This document shows, one piece after another, positions 45,265 to 52,558 of a stretch of 64,000 nt of DNA (the first letter of the stretch is position 1; each line of letters opens with the position of its first letter). This DNA is from Chloroflexota bacterium (lineage in GTDB: Bacteria; Chloroflexota; Dehalococcoidia; JACPEP01). The notes under the pieces were generated by a model. The model worked only from the letters and a program-made list of their open reading frames with translations, searched no databases and was not told where the DNA came from. Made by a program: the position numbers and the translations under genes. The DNA lies in NCBI GenBank assembly GCA_016183425.1, contig JACPEP010000006.1, forward strand, positions 62,001 to 126,000, written 5' to 3'.

Positions 45265-45480
45265 ATGAGTCTACAGGCAATAAAACATCTGGTGGCCGGG
45301 CTGCACTCTGACAAGGACTTGAAAGACCGCTTTGGGTCAAAACCTGATGAGGTGATGGCTCAGTTCAAGCTGAGTGCAAAGGAAAGAACCGCCATCAAGC
45401 AGGCGCACTTTCGAGTCCAAGCCGACGGCACGCTAGTTCTGAAAGCAGAAGCCGGCACTCTCGATTGGTGGTGGTCATAG
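45265..45480 (+). CDS. Small peptide precursor, ComX-like, C-terminus with three Trp
   Basis: 71 aa. The N-terminal 45 residues look like a helical leader (LVAGLHSDKDLKDRFGSKP, then FKLSAKERTAIKQAH), comparable in layout to ComX pheromone precursors and to Franean1_4349-type RiPP leaders. The end is TLDWWWS, with W68-W70 one residue from the C-terminus. ComX is cut and prenylated on a Trp near its C-terminus by ComQ, and a ComQ-like gene follows directly. A strong AAAAGGAGGAGG ribosome site precedes ATG 45265. The pheromone role is inferred; no cleavage site can be assigned. Confidence 0.75.
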   Translation: MSLQAIKHLVAGLHSDKDLKDRFGSKPDEVMAQFKLSAKERTAIKQAHFRVQADGTLVLKAEAGTLDWWWS

Positions 45481-45484
45481 GCGC

Positions 45485-46477
45485 CTGGAAGTAGTAGGCT
45501 TTGCCAAAGTTGCCACGGAACCGAAAGCCCACCTCAGGGAAGTAAGCGGCGTCGTTTTTCGGGAGATCCAGGTCACGCTGGGCCTGGTAAAAGAGAACAA
45601 AGGCTTACGGAATATTCTTCTGGAGGCGATTCAGGCCCAGGCAGGGGAATCTCTATCGCTGCGTCGCTCCTTTTTAACTCTTATCATCTATCAGTTACTG
45701 GGGGGGCATCTGGAACGAGGCGTACCGGCGGGGGCGGCCATCGAATTCTTTGCTGCCGCCCTGGATGTGTTTGATGACCTTGAGGACCGGGACGCCAAAA
45801 CGGCCCTATGGCGGAAACACGGACAGGCTCAGGCCCTAAATGCGGCCACGGCTTTGCTTATGCTGGCTTACGGGGCAGTAGCGCGCTTGAGGCTGAAGGG
45901 AGTTGACGACTTCACCATCGCCCGAGCTACTGAAACAATAGCCTCCCTGGGCGCTACCGCCTGTGCCGGTCAGCACTACGACCTCGCATGGGAATCAAAG
46001 CCCTTTGTCAGCGAAAGCCAATACTTCAAAATGATCGAGATGAAGTCGGGGTCGTTGATGGAGTGCGCCTGCCGGATGGGTGCCGTCGTGGCAGGAGCCG
46101 ATGAAAAGACGGTGGATTCTTATGGTCTTTTTGGCCGCAACCTGGGTATGGCCGCCCAGATCATGAACGACACGGAGTCAACCCAAGACCGACAGTCGGC
46201 GAAGAGTGACCTTATCAAGAGGAAAAAGACGTTACCGGTTATCTTTGCCTTCAGCCACGCCGAGCCTGAAGATCGCAAGTGGTTGACGGATCTTTATGGT
46301 CAAGATATCCCCATGGAGCCACGCGAAGAACAACGGGTATCCCAAATATTGCAGCGCTGCGGAGCCATCCACTATTCGGTAATTCGGGCCGAGCTCTACA
46401 AGCAAAAGGCAATTCAGTCGCTGAAAGCAGTTTCAGACTCTATCAGGCAGACTCTGCAGGCAGTGCTAAGTATTTGA
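45485..46477 (+). CDS. ComQ-like isoprenyl transferase with no normal start codon
   Basis: Trans-prenyltransferase fold. The first Asp-rich motif is DDLED followed by RD. The second is NDTES (QIMNDTES) and is followed by KSDLIKRKKTLPVIFAF, a form typical of ComQ-type enzymes and not of chain-elongating synthases with two DDxxD motifs. The first ATG/GTG/TTG, GTG 45767, lies immediately before the first motif and would remove the N-terminal helices, yet upstream sequence in frame (RRSFLTLIIYQLLGGHLERGVPAGAAIEFFAAALDV) clearly belongs to the enzyme. The frame is open back to 45443. I place a CTG start at 45485 tentatively (330 aa). Confidence 0.78.
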   Translation: MEVVGFAKVATEPKAHLREVSGVVFREIQVTLGLVKENKGLRNILLEAIQAQAGESLSLRRSFLTLIIYQLLGGHLERGVPAGAAIEFFAAALDVFDDLEDRDAKTALWRKHGQAQALNAATALLMLAYGAVARLRLKGVDDFTIARATETIASLGATACAGQHYDLAWESKPFVSESQYFKMIEMKSGSLMECACRMGAVVAGADEKTVDSYGLFGRNLGMAAQIMNDTESTQDRQSAKSDLIKRKKTLPVIFAFSHAEPEDRKWLTDLYGQDIPMEPREEQRVSQILQRCGAIHYSVIRAELYKQKAIQSLKAVSDSIRQTLQAVLSI

Positions 46478-46503
46478 CCCTGGGTAGCTAAAGCAAAGCA
46501 ATC

Positions 46504-48750
46504 ATGGATGCATACCCTGTTTCTCCCCCTCTTTCTCTGTCCCAGACGGTATGGGAAAAGGTAGCCAGTTGGCTGCTACTAGCTGTCGGGGGTACTGTTG
46601 GCGTCGGCCTCGTTGCTATATTCGTCCTGACCCTCACGACTTCCTACGTTGGCGTTGACCTTGTCTTGCGAAATGGTAAGTGGTATGTCGGTCAGCTAAG
46701 CGAATCCGGTACCGCCGGTCGCGACGGCATAAGGTCGGGAGACGAGGTCATAGCCGTAAACGGGCTAAGCCCAAAGGAAGTCAGCGGTGGCTTGGGCTAT
46801 ATCGGCGCATCACGCGTTCGATCCCTGAAAGTCGTGAATGGCGTCGGTGAGGCCAAGGAGACTGCGACAACCACCGGTCCGGTCCCTGCAGGAGCGCGGC
46901 AAGAGTCTATTGCCATGTTCGTTGTCGGTGCCGCCTTCTGGACGGTGGGGTTCGTTTCTCTGCTCAGGAAGCCGCAATCACGTATAGCCCTATGGCTTTT
47001 CCTAATGAGTCTCAGTGTTGCCGTTGCCCCACTGGTATCCTTGTTACCACTGCGTGGCTGGCTTGAGATACGGCCCCTGGAAGCCGTGAACGGGTTTCTA
47101 GCCCCCTGGCTCATGGTGCGTTTTTTCCTCGAGTTTCCGGCGGAGAAGCGAATCAAACTACTGGGTAAGGACATCACGGACCTCGTTTATCTTCCCCCTG
47201 TGCTCCTCCTAGTGGTGTATGCATGGGTTGGGTACCAAGATTCGGCGTTCTACACCTGGTTTCGGCCGGTGCTCCTTTGGAATCTGGCAACGGGTTTCCT
47301 CTTGGTGATTGGCTTCATCACCCACAGCTACTTGACTGCCTCCTTCGGCAGGTATAAGCAGCAGATAAAGATCGTCGCGGTCGCTGCTGCCATTAGCCTC
47401 TTGCCTTTTGTTATCCTCGCTGTGTTGCCGAATGCCTTGGGCTTGAGTGGTCTCGTCCCGCCTTATATAAGCGTTATTGGTCTCGTTCTTTTGCCTCTTT
47501 CTCTGGGATATGTGATCCTGGTGAAGAACCTTCTGGACATCGATGTGGTGGTTAGCCAGGTAGTATCTCACAGTGCGCTGCTGTTGCCTCCGGTCAGTGC
47601 CAAAATCCAGCAACTGGTTCAGCGTCGGATGAGCAAGGGTAGATACGATTATCGGGAAGCCGCCTCCAGTCTCGTCATGGAGCTCTCGTCACAGACGGAG
47701 CTTGAGCAAGTCTTGCGAGGGTTTGCTTCAAGCGTCAGACGTTTCTTAGGACTTGATGGGGCCTGCGCCTTCGTCGTTGACAGAGAGAAGCCTTCGGTAA
47801 TCGCCGCCGCCTCTGGGATATACGAGGACGACGTGGCTCTAAAACGTCTGGTCATCGGTTGGGCTCGCGCCGTAAGAGATGACCCCGAGCATCAGTTCCC
47901 GAATAAGGCTCCCCCTCAGGCGGGTGTGGCCTTCTTCGTGCCTCTTTTCAGGGGTGAAACCGACGTGGGAATGCTCATATTGAGCCACAAGCTGCCGCCA
48001 TTGGGTTACTCGGTGGACGATGTGTATTTTCTGCTCACTATTCAAAACCCAGCGTCGTTGCTCATTCACAATGCCTTGCTGCTGCACCAGGCGAGGAGGA
48101 ACGCTATAGAGCTTGAGGCAGTTCAGAAAAGCGTCCAAGAATATGCGACTTCTCTGGAAAGAAGCAAGAAGGAGGTGGAACAAGCCTTCTTTAACACTGT
48201 CCGGACGCTTGTCCTGGCGTTGGAAAGCCGAAATCCCTACACGAAGCAGCACTCCGAGCGGGTTGCCCGGCTCGCCCAAAGGATCGGGATGGCCCTGGGA
48301 CTGGCTCCCGAGGATTCGCGCAACCTGGAGATTGCGGGGCTCGTCCACGACATAGGCAAGATAGGGATTCCAGATAACGTCTTGCTCAAGCGAGGGCCCC
48401 TGGAACATCAGGAGAGAGCAGAGGTGGAACTCCATGCGATTAGGGGCGTAGAGATGCTGCGGTTCTTGGGCTTCTTGGCCGAGGTTATTCCCCTAGTCGA
48501 GCACCACCACGAACGGTATGACGGTACCGGGTACCCCCACGGCTTGAAAGGCGCTGCCATACCCCTGGGAGCGCGCATTCTGGCGGTCGCCGATGCCTAT
48601 GACGCGATGACCTCAGAACGCCCTGGGCAGCCCGCCCTCTCGTCAAAAGAGGCGATGGAGAGGCTCAAAGAGGGTGCGGGAACTCAGTGGGATCCGCAGG
48701 TAGTGACGGCATTTCAACGTCTCAACAAGCTGGATAGTGAAGCGACATGA
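46504..48750 (+). CDS. ComP-like membrane receptor with GAF and HD-GYP output
   Basis: 748 aa. One helix (about 22-48), an extracytoplasmic PDZ-like domain (about 50-120, GQLSESGTAGRDGIRSGDEVIAVNG), then seven more helices to about 340, ending KNLLDIDVVV. This membrane half resembles the receptor part of ComP. Next come a linker, a GAF domain (about 400-525), a coiled coil, and an HD-GYP domain with H583, H615-D616, HHHER (667-671) and GYP (676-678). HD-GYP enzymes degrade cyclic-di-GMP. No kinase core is present. It starts 26 bases after the ComQ-like gene. Confidence 0.85.
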   Translation: MDAYPVSPPLSLSQTVWEKVASWLLLAVGGTVGVGLVAIFVLTLTTSYVGVDLVLRNGKWYVGQLSESGTAGRDGIRSGDEVIAVNGLSPKEVSGGLGYIGASRVRSLKVVNGVGEAKETATTTGPVPAGARQESIAMFVVGAAFWTVGFVSLLRKPQSRIALWLFLMSLSVAVAPLVSLLPLRGWLEIRPLEAVNGFLAPWLMVRFFLEFPAEKRIKLLGKDITDLVYLPPVLLLVVYAWVGYQDSAFYTWFRPVLLWNLATGFLLVIGFITHSYLTASFGRYKQQIKIVAVAAAISLLPFVILAVLPNALGLSGLVPPYISVIGLVLLPLSLGYVILVKNLLDIDVVVSQVVSHSALLLPPVSAKIQQLVQRRMSKGRYDYREAASSLVMELSSQTELEQVLRGFASSVRRFLGLDGACAFVVDREKPSVIAAASGIYEDDVALKRLVIGWARAVRDDPEHQFPNKAPPQAGVAFFVPLFRGETDVGMLILSHKLPPLGYSVDDVYFLLTIQNPASLLIHNALLLHQARRNAIELEAVQKSVQEYATSLERSKKEVEQAFFNTVRTLVLALESRNPYTKQHSERVARLAQRIGMALGLAPEDSRNLEIAGLVHDIGKIGIPDNVLLKRGPLEHQERAEVELHAIRGVEMLRFLGFLAEVIPLVEHHHERYDGTGYPHGLKGAAIPLGARILAVADAYDAMTSERPGQPALSSKEAMERLKEGAGTQWDPQVVTAFQRLNKLDSEAT

Positions 48751-48757
48751 GGGAACC

Positions 48758-49873
48758 TTAGGGCTTGTAGTCCGAGGCGTTCTCAAACTGCTCGATGCCG
48801 CCGTAACCGATCCACATGTAGACCCGGGGGTGAACCCCCCAAATCTTGACCGGCTGATCTGAGGTGTTGAACTCCTGGTGGGTGACCCCGATGGGGATAC
48901 ACACCAGATCGCCGGCCTTCCAATTGTAGCGCACCCCGTTCTGGATGATGTAGCCCTCGCCAGAATCTATCCAGTGGAGCTCCTCGTAGAGGTGGCGATG
49001 CTTGCCTGTGTAGCCCCCAGGGGGGATCTCCTGCTGGAAGCAGTCCAGGGTTCGCAGCACCGATTTGCTCCAGGGATGCACGATGTACCTTATCTTTCCC
49101 TGGCAGGTATTCTCCCAGGGGACGGTATCGGCGGGGATCCAGCGCTGGGCCTGCATCCGCCAGCGGTTCTCGTCCGGGATGTCTTTCAGGTAGCGATCGT
49201 AGATGGTCTTGGGTTCCCCTCCGTCCCACCGGGTAACGGCTCGGCGGGCATAGATGATGTCCTGCATCTCCTGGATGATATGGAAGTCGCCCAGGGGCTT
49301 TCCCCGTCGCTGATAGGTCTCGTCTATGTCGAAAAGCTCCATGTCGGCCAGGCCCAGATATTCGAAGATATGGGAGATGACGGTGAGGCCAAATTTGGTG
49401 GGGGGTTCCTTGAAGAAGTGGCCGTGGATGGAGTAGGTGGGGACACACAGCACCCCCTCCCCCTGGCATTCGTAGTGGACGCCGTCCTGCTCTTCGATGT
49501 AAGCGCCGCTGGGGCGAATGAAGCAGGCCTCCATCCAGTGGCGGTGGCAGCCCGAGGCTCCCACTTTGTAGTCGGGCCCCACGGGTTTACCGGCATGGCC
49601 GTGGGCCTCCATAGTGTAGATGGGGAAGTGCATTTCCTCCCACTTTCCCCTTCGCCAGGGGATGAAGACCGCCCGACCCTTGCGCGACGGGCCGCCCTTT
49701 TTATCGGCGGAGGTTCCTTTGGGGCTGGCCACCCCCGGCACATCGGCACAGTGGATGACCCGCGGCAGCTTGGCCATGTGAGCCTTTTCATCATCCCGAT
49801 TGACGTAGACCCATCTTTCGTACTCCTGGGGCTCCTCTTCCCGCTCCCGCAACATCTCCCGCTCGAGTTCCAT
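48758..49873 (-). CDS. Double-cupin protein, dioxygenase-like
   Basis: 371 aa with two cupin barrels. N-terminal metal motif HRHWMEACF and later IHGHF; C-terminal motif KHRHLYEELHW with THQEF. Both barrels keep plausible His/Glu ligands. Bicupins of this type include gentisate-1,2-dioxygenase-like ring-cleaving enzymes, but substrate residues cannot be assigned. It converges with the HD-GYP gene (seven bases apart). The start ATG has GGAGG upstream on its strand. Confidence 0.78.
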   Translation of the reverse strand: MELEREMLREREEEPQEYERWVYVNRDDEKAHMAKLPRVIHCADVPGVASPKGTSADKKGGPSRKGRAVFIPWRRGKWEEMHFPIYTMEAHGHAGKPVGPDYKVGASGCHRHWMEACFIRPSGAYIEEQDGVHYECQGEGVLCVPTYSIHGHFFKEPPTKFGLTVISHIFEYLGLADMELFDIDETYQRRGKPLGDFHIIQEMQDIIYARRAVTRWDGGEPKTIYDRYLKDIPDENRWRMQAQRWIPADTVPWENTCQGKIRYIVHPWSKSVLRTLDCFQQEIPPGGYTGKHRHLYEELHWIDSGEGYIIQNGVRYNWKAGDLVCIPIGVTHQEFNTSDQPVKIWGVHPRVYMWIGYGGIEQFENASDYKP

Positions 49874-50001
49874 TCTTGATTCTCCTCCTTCGCTAAACGG
49901 CGTCTCTACCTATCCCGACATATACTTCGCCTCGCATTTTATGCCATCAGCGAGGTCTTCACAATAGGCTTACCCCCGAGAGTGGATGGACCTCACTCCC
50001 C

Positions 50002-50088
50002 GACCCCCTCTCCGGGAAGGAGAGGAAAGCGACATTTTGTTGCTGACGGGGGTTTGGGGGTGATTTCAAGGTGATATTAAACAGTCCA
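50002..50088. repeat. CCCTCTCC palindrome and short dispersed repeat, copy 2
   Basis: GACCCCCTCTCCGGG..GGAGAGG resembles the palindrome at 44920-44993. At 50053-50088 TTTGGGGGTGATTTCAAGG plus GATATTAAACAGTC repeats 44699-44735. Nothing coding in 49880-50090. Confidence 0.6.
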
Positions 50089-50099
50089 TGGACCACACG

Positions 50100-50128
50100 T
50101 TGTTTTGGCACCCCCCAGGTGGTATACT
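50100..50128 (+). promoter_or_regulatory. rph promoter
   Basis: TTGTTT (50100-50105), 17-base spacer and TATACT (50123-50128) with extended TGG; about 25 bases of leader precede the GTG start. Confidence 0.55.
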
Positions 50129-50160
50129 GGCCTTGGCCGAACCTAGCAGGGAGGTAATGG

Positions 50161-50880
50161 GTGGCAAGAATCGATGGCAGGGCACCTGATGAGCTCCGCC
50201 CGGTGCGCATCATACCTCGTTATCTCCTTCATGCCGAGGGTTCGGCGCTCATCGAGCTGGGACTGACGCGGGTTGTCTGCGCGGTCACCGTGGAGGAGCG
50301 GGTTCCTCCCTTCCTGCGCGGTGGGGGGAAAGGATGGGTCACCGCCGAGTATTCTATGTTGCCGCGGGCGACACTGACGCGCACCCCCAGAGAGGCCGGC
50401 CGCACCACGGGCCGCAGCCACGAGATCCAGCGTCTCATCGGCCGCTCCTTACGGGCGGTCACCGATCTAAACCTTTTGGGGGAAAGAACCCTGGTGGTGG
50501 ACTGCGATGTCCTCCAGGCCGACGGCGGTACCCGCACGGCCGCCATCACCGGCGCCTATGTGGCCCTTTCTCAGGCGATGCACGGCCTGGTTGTCCAGGG
50601 GGCGCTGCCCCGAATGCCGCTACGCACTGCCGTCGCCGCCGTGAGTGTCGGCGTGGTGGACCGGGAACTCCTCCTGGATCTGTGCTACGAAGAGGACTGT
50701 CGGGCGGAGACGGACTTCAACATTGTCATGACCAGCCAGGGCGAATTTGTGGAGATTCAAGGCACCGCCGAGAGCAGACCCTTCTCCCAGGAGACGGTGC
50801 TCGCCATACTCTCGCTAGCCAGAAAGGGCACCGATCACCTTTTTAAGGTGCAGCGCTCCGTTCTCAGGGCCGAGGTTTGA
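50161..50880 (+). CDS. rph: Ribonuclease PH
   Basis: 239 aa, phosphorolytic 3'-5' exoribonuclease that trims tRNA 3' ends. Family motifs are present: [47 protein letters not shown] (the RPH signature), [43 protein letters not shown] split over adjacent strands, and [16 protein letters not shown]. Full length. GTG 50161 has GGGAGG six bases upstream. It is isolated on the + strand and ends four bases from a convergent gene. Confidence 0.96.
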   Translation: MARIDGRAPDELRPVRIIPRYLLHAEGSALIELGLTRVVCAVTVEERVPPFLRGGGKGWVTAEYSMLPRATLTRTPREAGRTTGRSHEIQRLIGRSLRAVTDLNLLGERTLVVDCDVLQADGGTRTAAITGAYVALSQAMHGLVVQGALPRMPLRTAVAAVSVGVVDRELLLDLCYEEDCRAETDFNIVMTSQGEFVEIQGTAESRPFSQETVLAILSLARKGTDHLFKVQRSVLRAEV

Positions 50881-50884
50881 AAGG

Positions 50885-51526
50885 CTATAAAGCCTGATCC
50901 ATAGCGCTTGAGCGGTGCTGCCCCAGGTGACAGGTATCATTAAAGGCAAGCAGCCGCGTCCCCTCAGCTCCGAAGCTCAGCACGGAGAGGGAGGCGTTTT
51001 CCAGACTCAGGGACCAGAACTGGTTCAAGTCCATGCCCAGAACAGAGAGAAGTATCACTCGGATAACGGCGTCATGGGAACAGATTACCGTTCCTTCCTG
51101 GGGGTACTGGGACTGAATGCGAGCCAGAACGGACATGGCTCTCTGGCGCACAACCTCCAGACTCTCTCCACCGGGCATCTGAACCTGGGCCGGAGCCCGG
51201 TACCACATCTCCAGCAACGGCCCGAAACGCTTCTCTACCTCCTCCTTCAGCAGCCCGCACCATAGGCCGTGGTCTATCTCAGTCAGGTCCGGTTCCACCT
51301 GAACCTCCAACCCCTGGGGCAGAGCGACATTGATGGCCGTATGCAGGGCTCGCCGCAGGGGGCTGGCGTAGACCGCCGTCACGGGCACGGTCCGAAGACG
51401 CTGGGCTATCAGAGCCACCTGCTCCTGGCCCCGAATAGACAGCTCGGTATCGATGCGGCCCTGGTAGCGGCCCGTCTCGTTCCAGGTGCTTTCCCCATGC
51501 CGCACCAGGAAGATAGTGCCCATCAC
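50885..51526 (-). CDS. Histidine phosphatase (phosphoglycerate-mutase-like)
   Basis: 213 aa. Catalytic RHGEST motif at the N-terminus, then NETGRYQGRIDTELS, an Arg in ASPLRRALHTA, Glu in TEIDHGLWCGLL and the second His in CSHDAVIRV. A cofactor-independent housekeeping or dephosphorylating role is likely (for example alpha-ribazole phosphatase, or PhoE type); the substrate is unresolved. It shares its direction with the aldolase gene 20 bases upstream. Confidence 0.9.
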   Translation of the reverse strand: MMGTIFLVRHGESTWNETGRYQGRIDTELSIRGQEQVALIAQRLRTVPVTAVYASPLRRALHTAINVALPQGLEVQVEPDLTEIDHGLWCGLLKEEVEKRFGPLLEMWYRAPAQVQMPGGESLEVVRQRAMSVLARIQSQYPQEGTVICSHDAVIRVILLSVLGMDLNQFWSLSLENASLSVLSFGAEGTRLLAFNDTCHLGQHRSSAMDQAL

Positions 51527-51546
51527 CTATTTGCCGGGGAGGGGGT

Positions 51547-52257
51547 CTACCACCAGCCCTTCTCTTGTCCCAACTGGAGGTAGTAGCGCCAATAGGCGGG
51601 ACCTTGAACCTCGTTGACGAAGTGGCCGGCGGCCATCTCTGGCCATGTCCAGGGATTCAGCTCCCCCATCTGAGAGGCGACGAACTGGGTGCGGCAGGCC
51701 AGCTCCAGCCAATCCACTCGAAATAGACAATCCTCGACGCCCTTGCCCACGGTGACAATACCATGCCCCCGAATGAAGGCGGCCATTCTCTGCCCCAGGG
51801 CCTTGACCAGCCCCTGGCCCTGCTCCACCAGATGCACCAACTGCGGCCCGGCGTCGAAGTGGGGCACCCCGCCCGGAAAGAGAGCGGTGTGGCGGGATAT
51901 AGCCAGTAGCTCCTGTTTGGTGCAGCTAAAGGTGGTGGCAAAGAAGGGGTGACAGTGGCAAACGCTGAGGACGTCGGGACGGGCCTTGTAGATCTCGGTA
52001 TGGATGACGTACTCTGAAACCGGCTCCTCCAACCCCGTTTCCCGCCCATCCAGATAGACCACCGTTATACCATCGGCGTCCATGTTGCCCAGGTGGGCCA
52101 TGGTCTCAGCGCTGTGACGGTGGGCGGGGATGTACACCGTGTCGGTGCCGGGAACCCGGTAGCTGATATGCCCCTCGTAGGTCTCTCGCCAGCCCTGATG
52201 GTACAGAATGCGGCAGGCCTTGGCCAGCTTTTCCTTGATCTCAGCGGGGTTGTCCAA
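51547..52257 (-). CDS. Class II aldolase/adducin family protein
   Basis: 236 aa. Zn ligands: HCHPFF and a distal RGHGIVTVG; an early GHISYRVPG loop and PAHRHSAETM are typical. Family members cleave phosphorylated sugars or decarboxylate hydroxy acids. No phosphosugar-specific signature seen. It lies 19 bases downstream of the ferredoxin gene, so likely part of the minus-strand catabolic run. Confidence 0.88.
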   Translation of the reverse strand: MDNPAEIKEKLAKACRILYHQGWRETYEGHISYRVPGTDTVYIPAHRHSAETMAHLGNMDADGITVVYLDGRETGLEEPVSEYVIHTEIYKARPDVLSVCHCHPFFATTFSCTKQELLAISRHTALFPGGVPHFDAGPQLVHLVEQGQGLVKALGQRMAAFIRGHGIVTVGKGVEDCLFRVDWLELACRTQFVASQMGELNPWTWPEMAAGHFVNEVQGPAYWRYYLQLGQEKGWW

Positions 52258-52276
52258 TGTTTAACTCCTCTCTATG

Positions 52277-52558
52277 CTAACGACTTTCAGCTCTTGGTGA
52301 CGATGGGGAAGGGGGAAGCGGGTAGGGGAACCAGCCCTGGGGCACCTCCAGGTAAGCGGATACCTGAATGGCATCCTGAGGGCAGTCCATCTTACAGAGT
52401 AGACAACTGTGGCAGTCGCCAGGGTAGCGGATTTGGGCAACCCAGCCCCCGGCCCAGGGAGGACGCCTCTCCCCCAAATATAGGACATCGGCGGGGCAGC
52501 TTTCGATGCAGATACCACAGCCGTTGCAGCGTTCAGGGTCGATACCCTGGATGCTCAT
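52277..52558 (-). CDS. 4Fe-4S ferredoxin, AprB-like
   Basis: 93 aa with two cluster motifs: CNGCGICIESCP and CHSCLLCKMDCP separated by a longer loop. Its ATG overlaps the stop of the flavoprotein gene by four bases, the arrangement of AprBA-type pairs. Likely the electron partner of that flavoprotein. The last 15 residues are Pro/Ser-rich. Confidence 0.9.
   Translation of the reverse strand: MSIQGIDPERCNGCGICIESCPADVLYLGERRPPWAGGWVAQIRYPGDCHSCLLCKMDCPQDAIQVSAYLEVPQGWFPYPLPPSPSSPRAESR

Noticed and set aside
45767-46477. ComQ-like gene starting at GTG 45767
   Set aside because: That start would remove the helices before DDLED, although upstream in-frame sequence clearly continues the enzyme fold.
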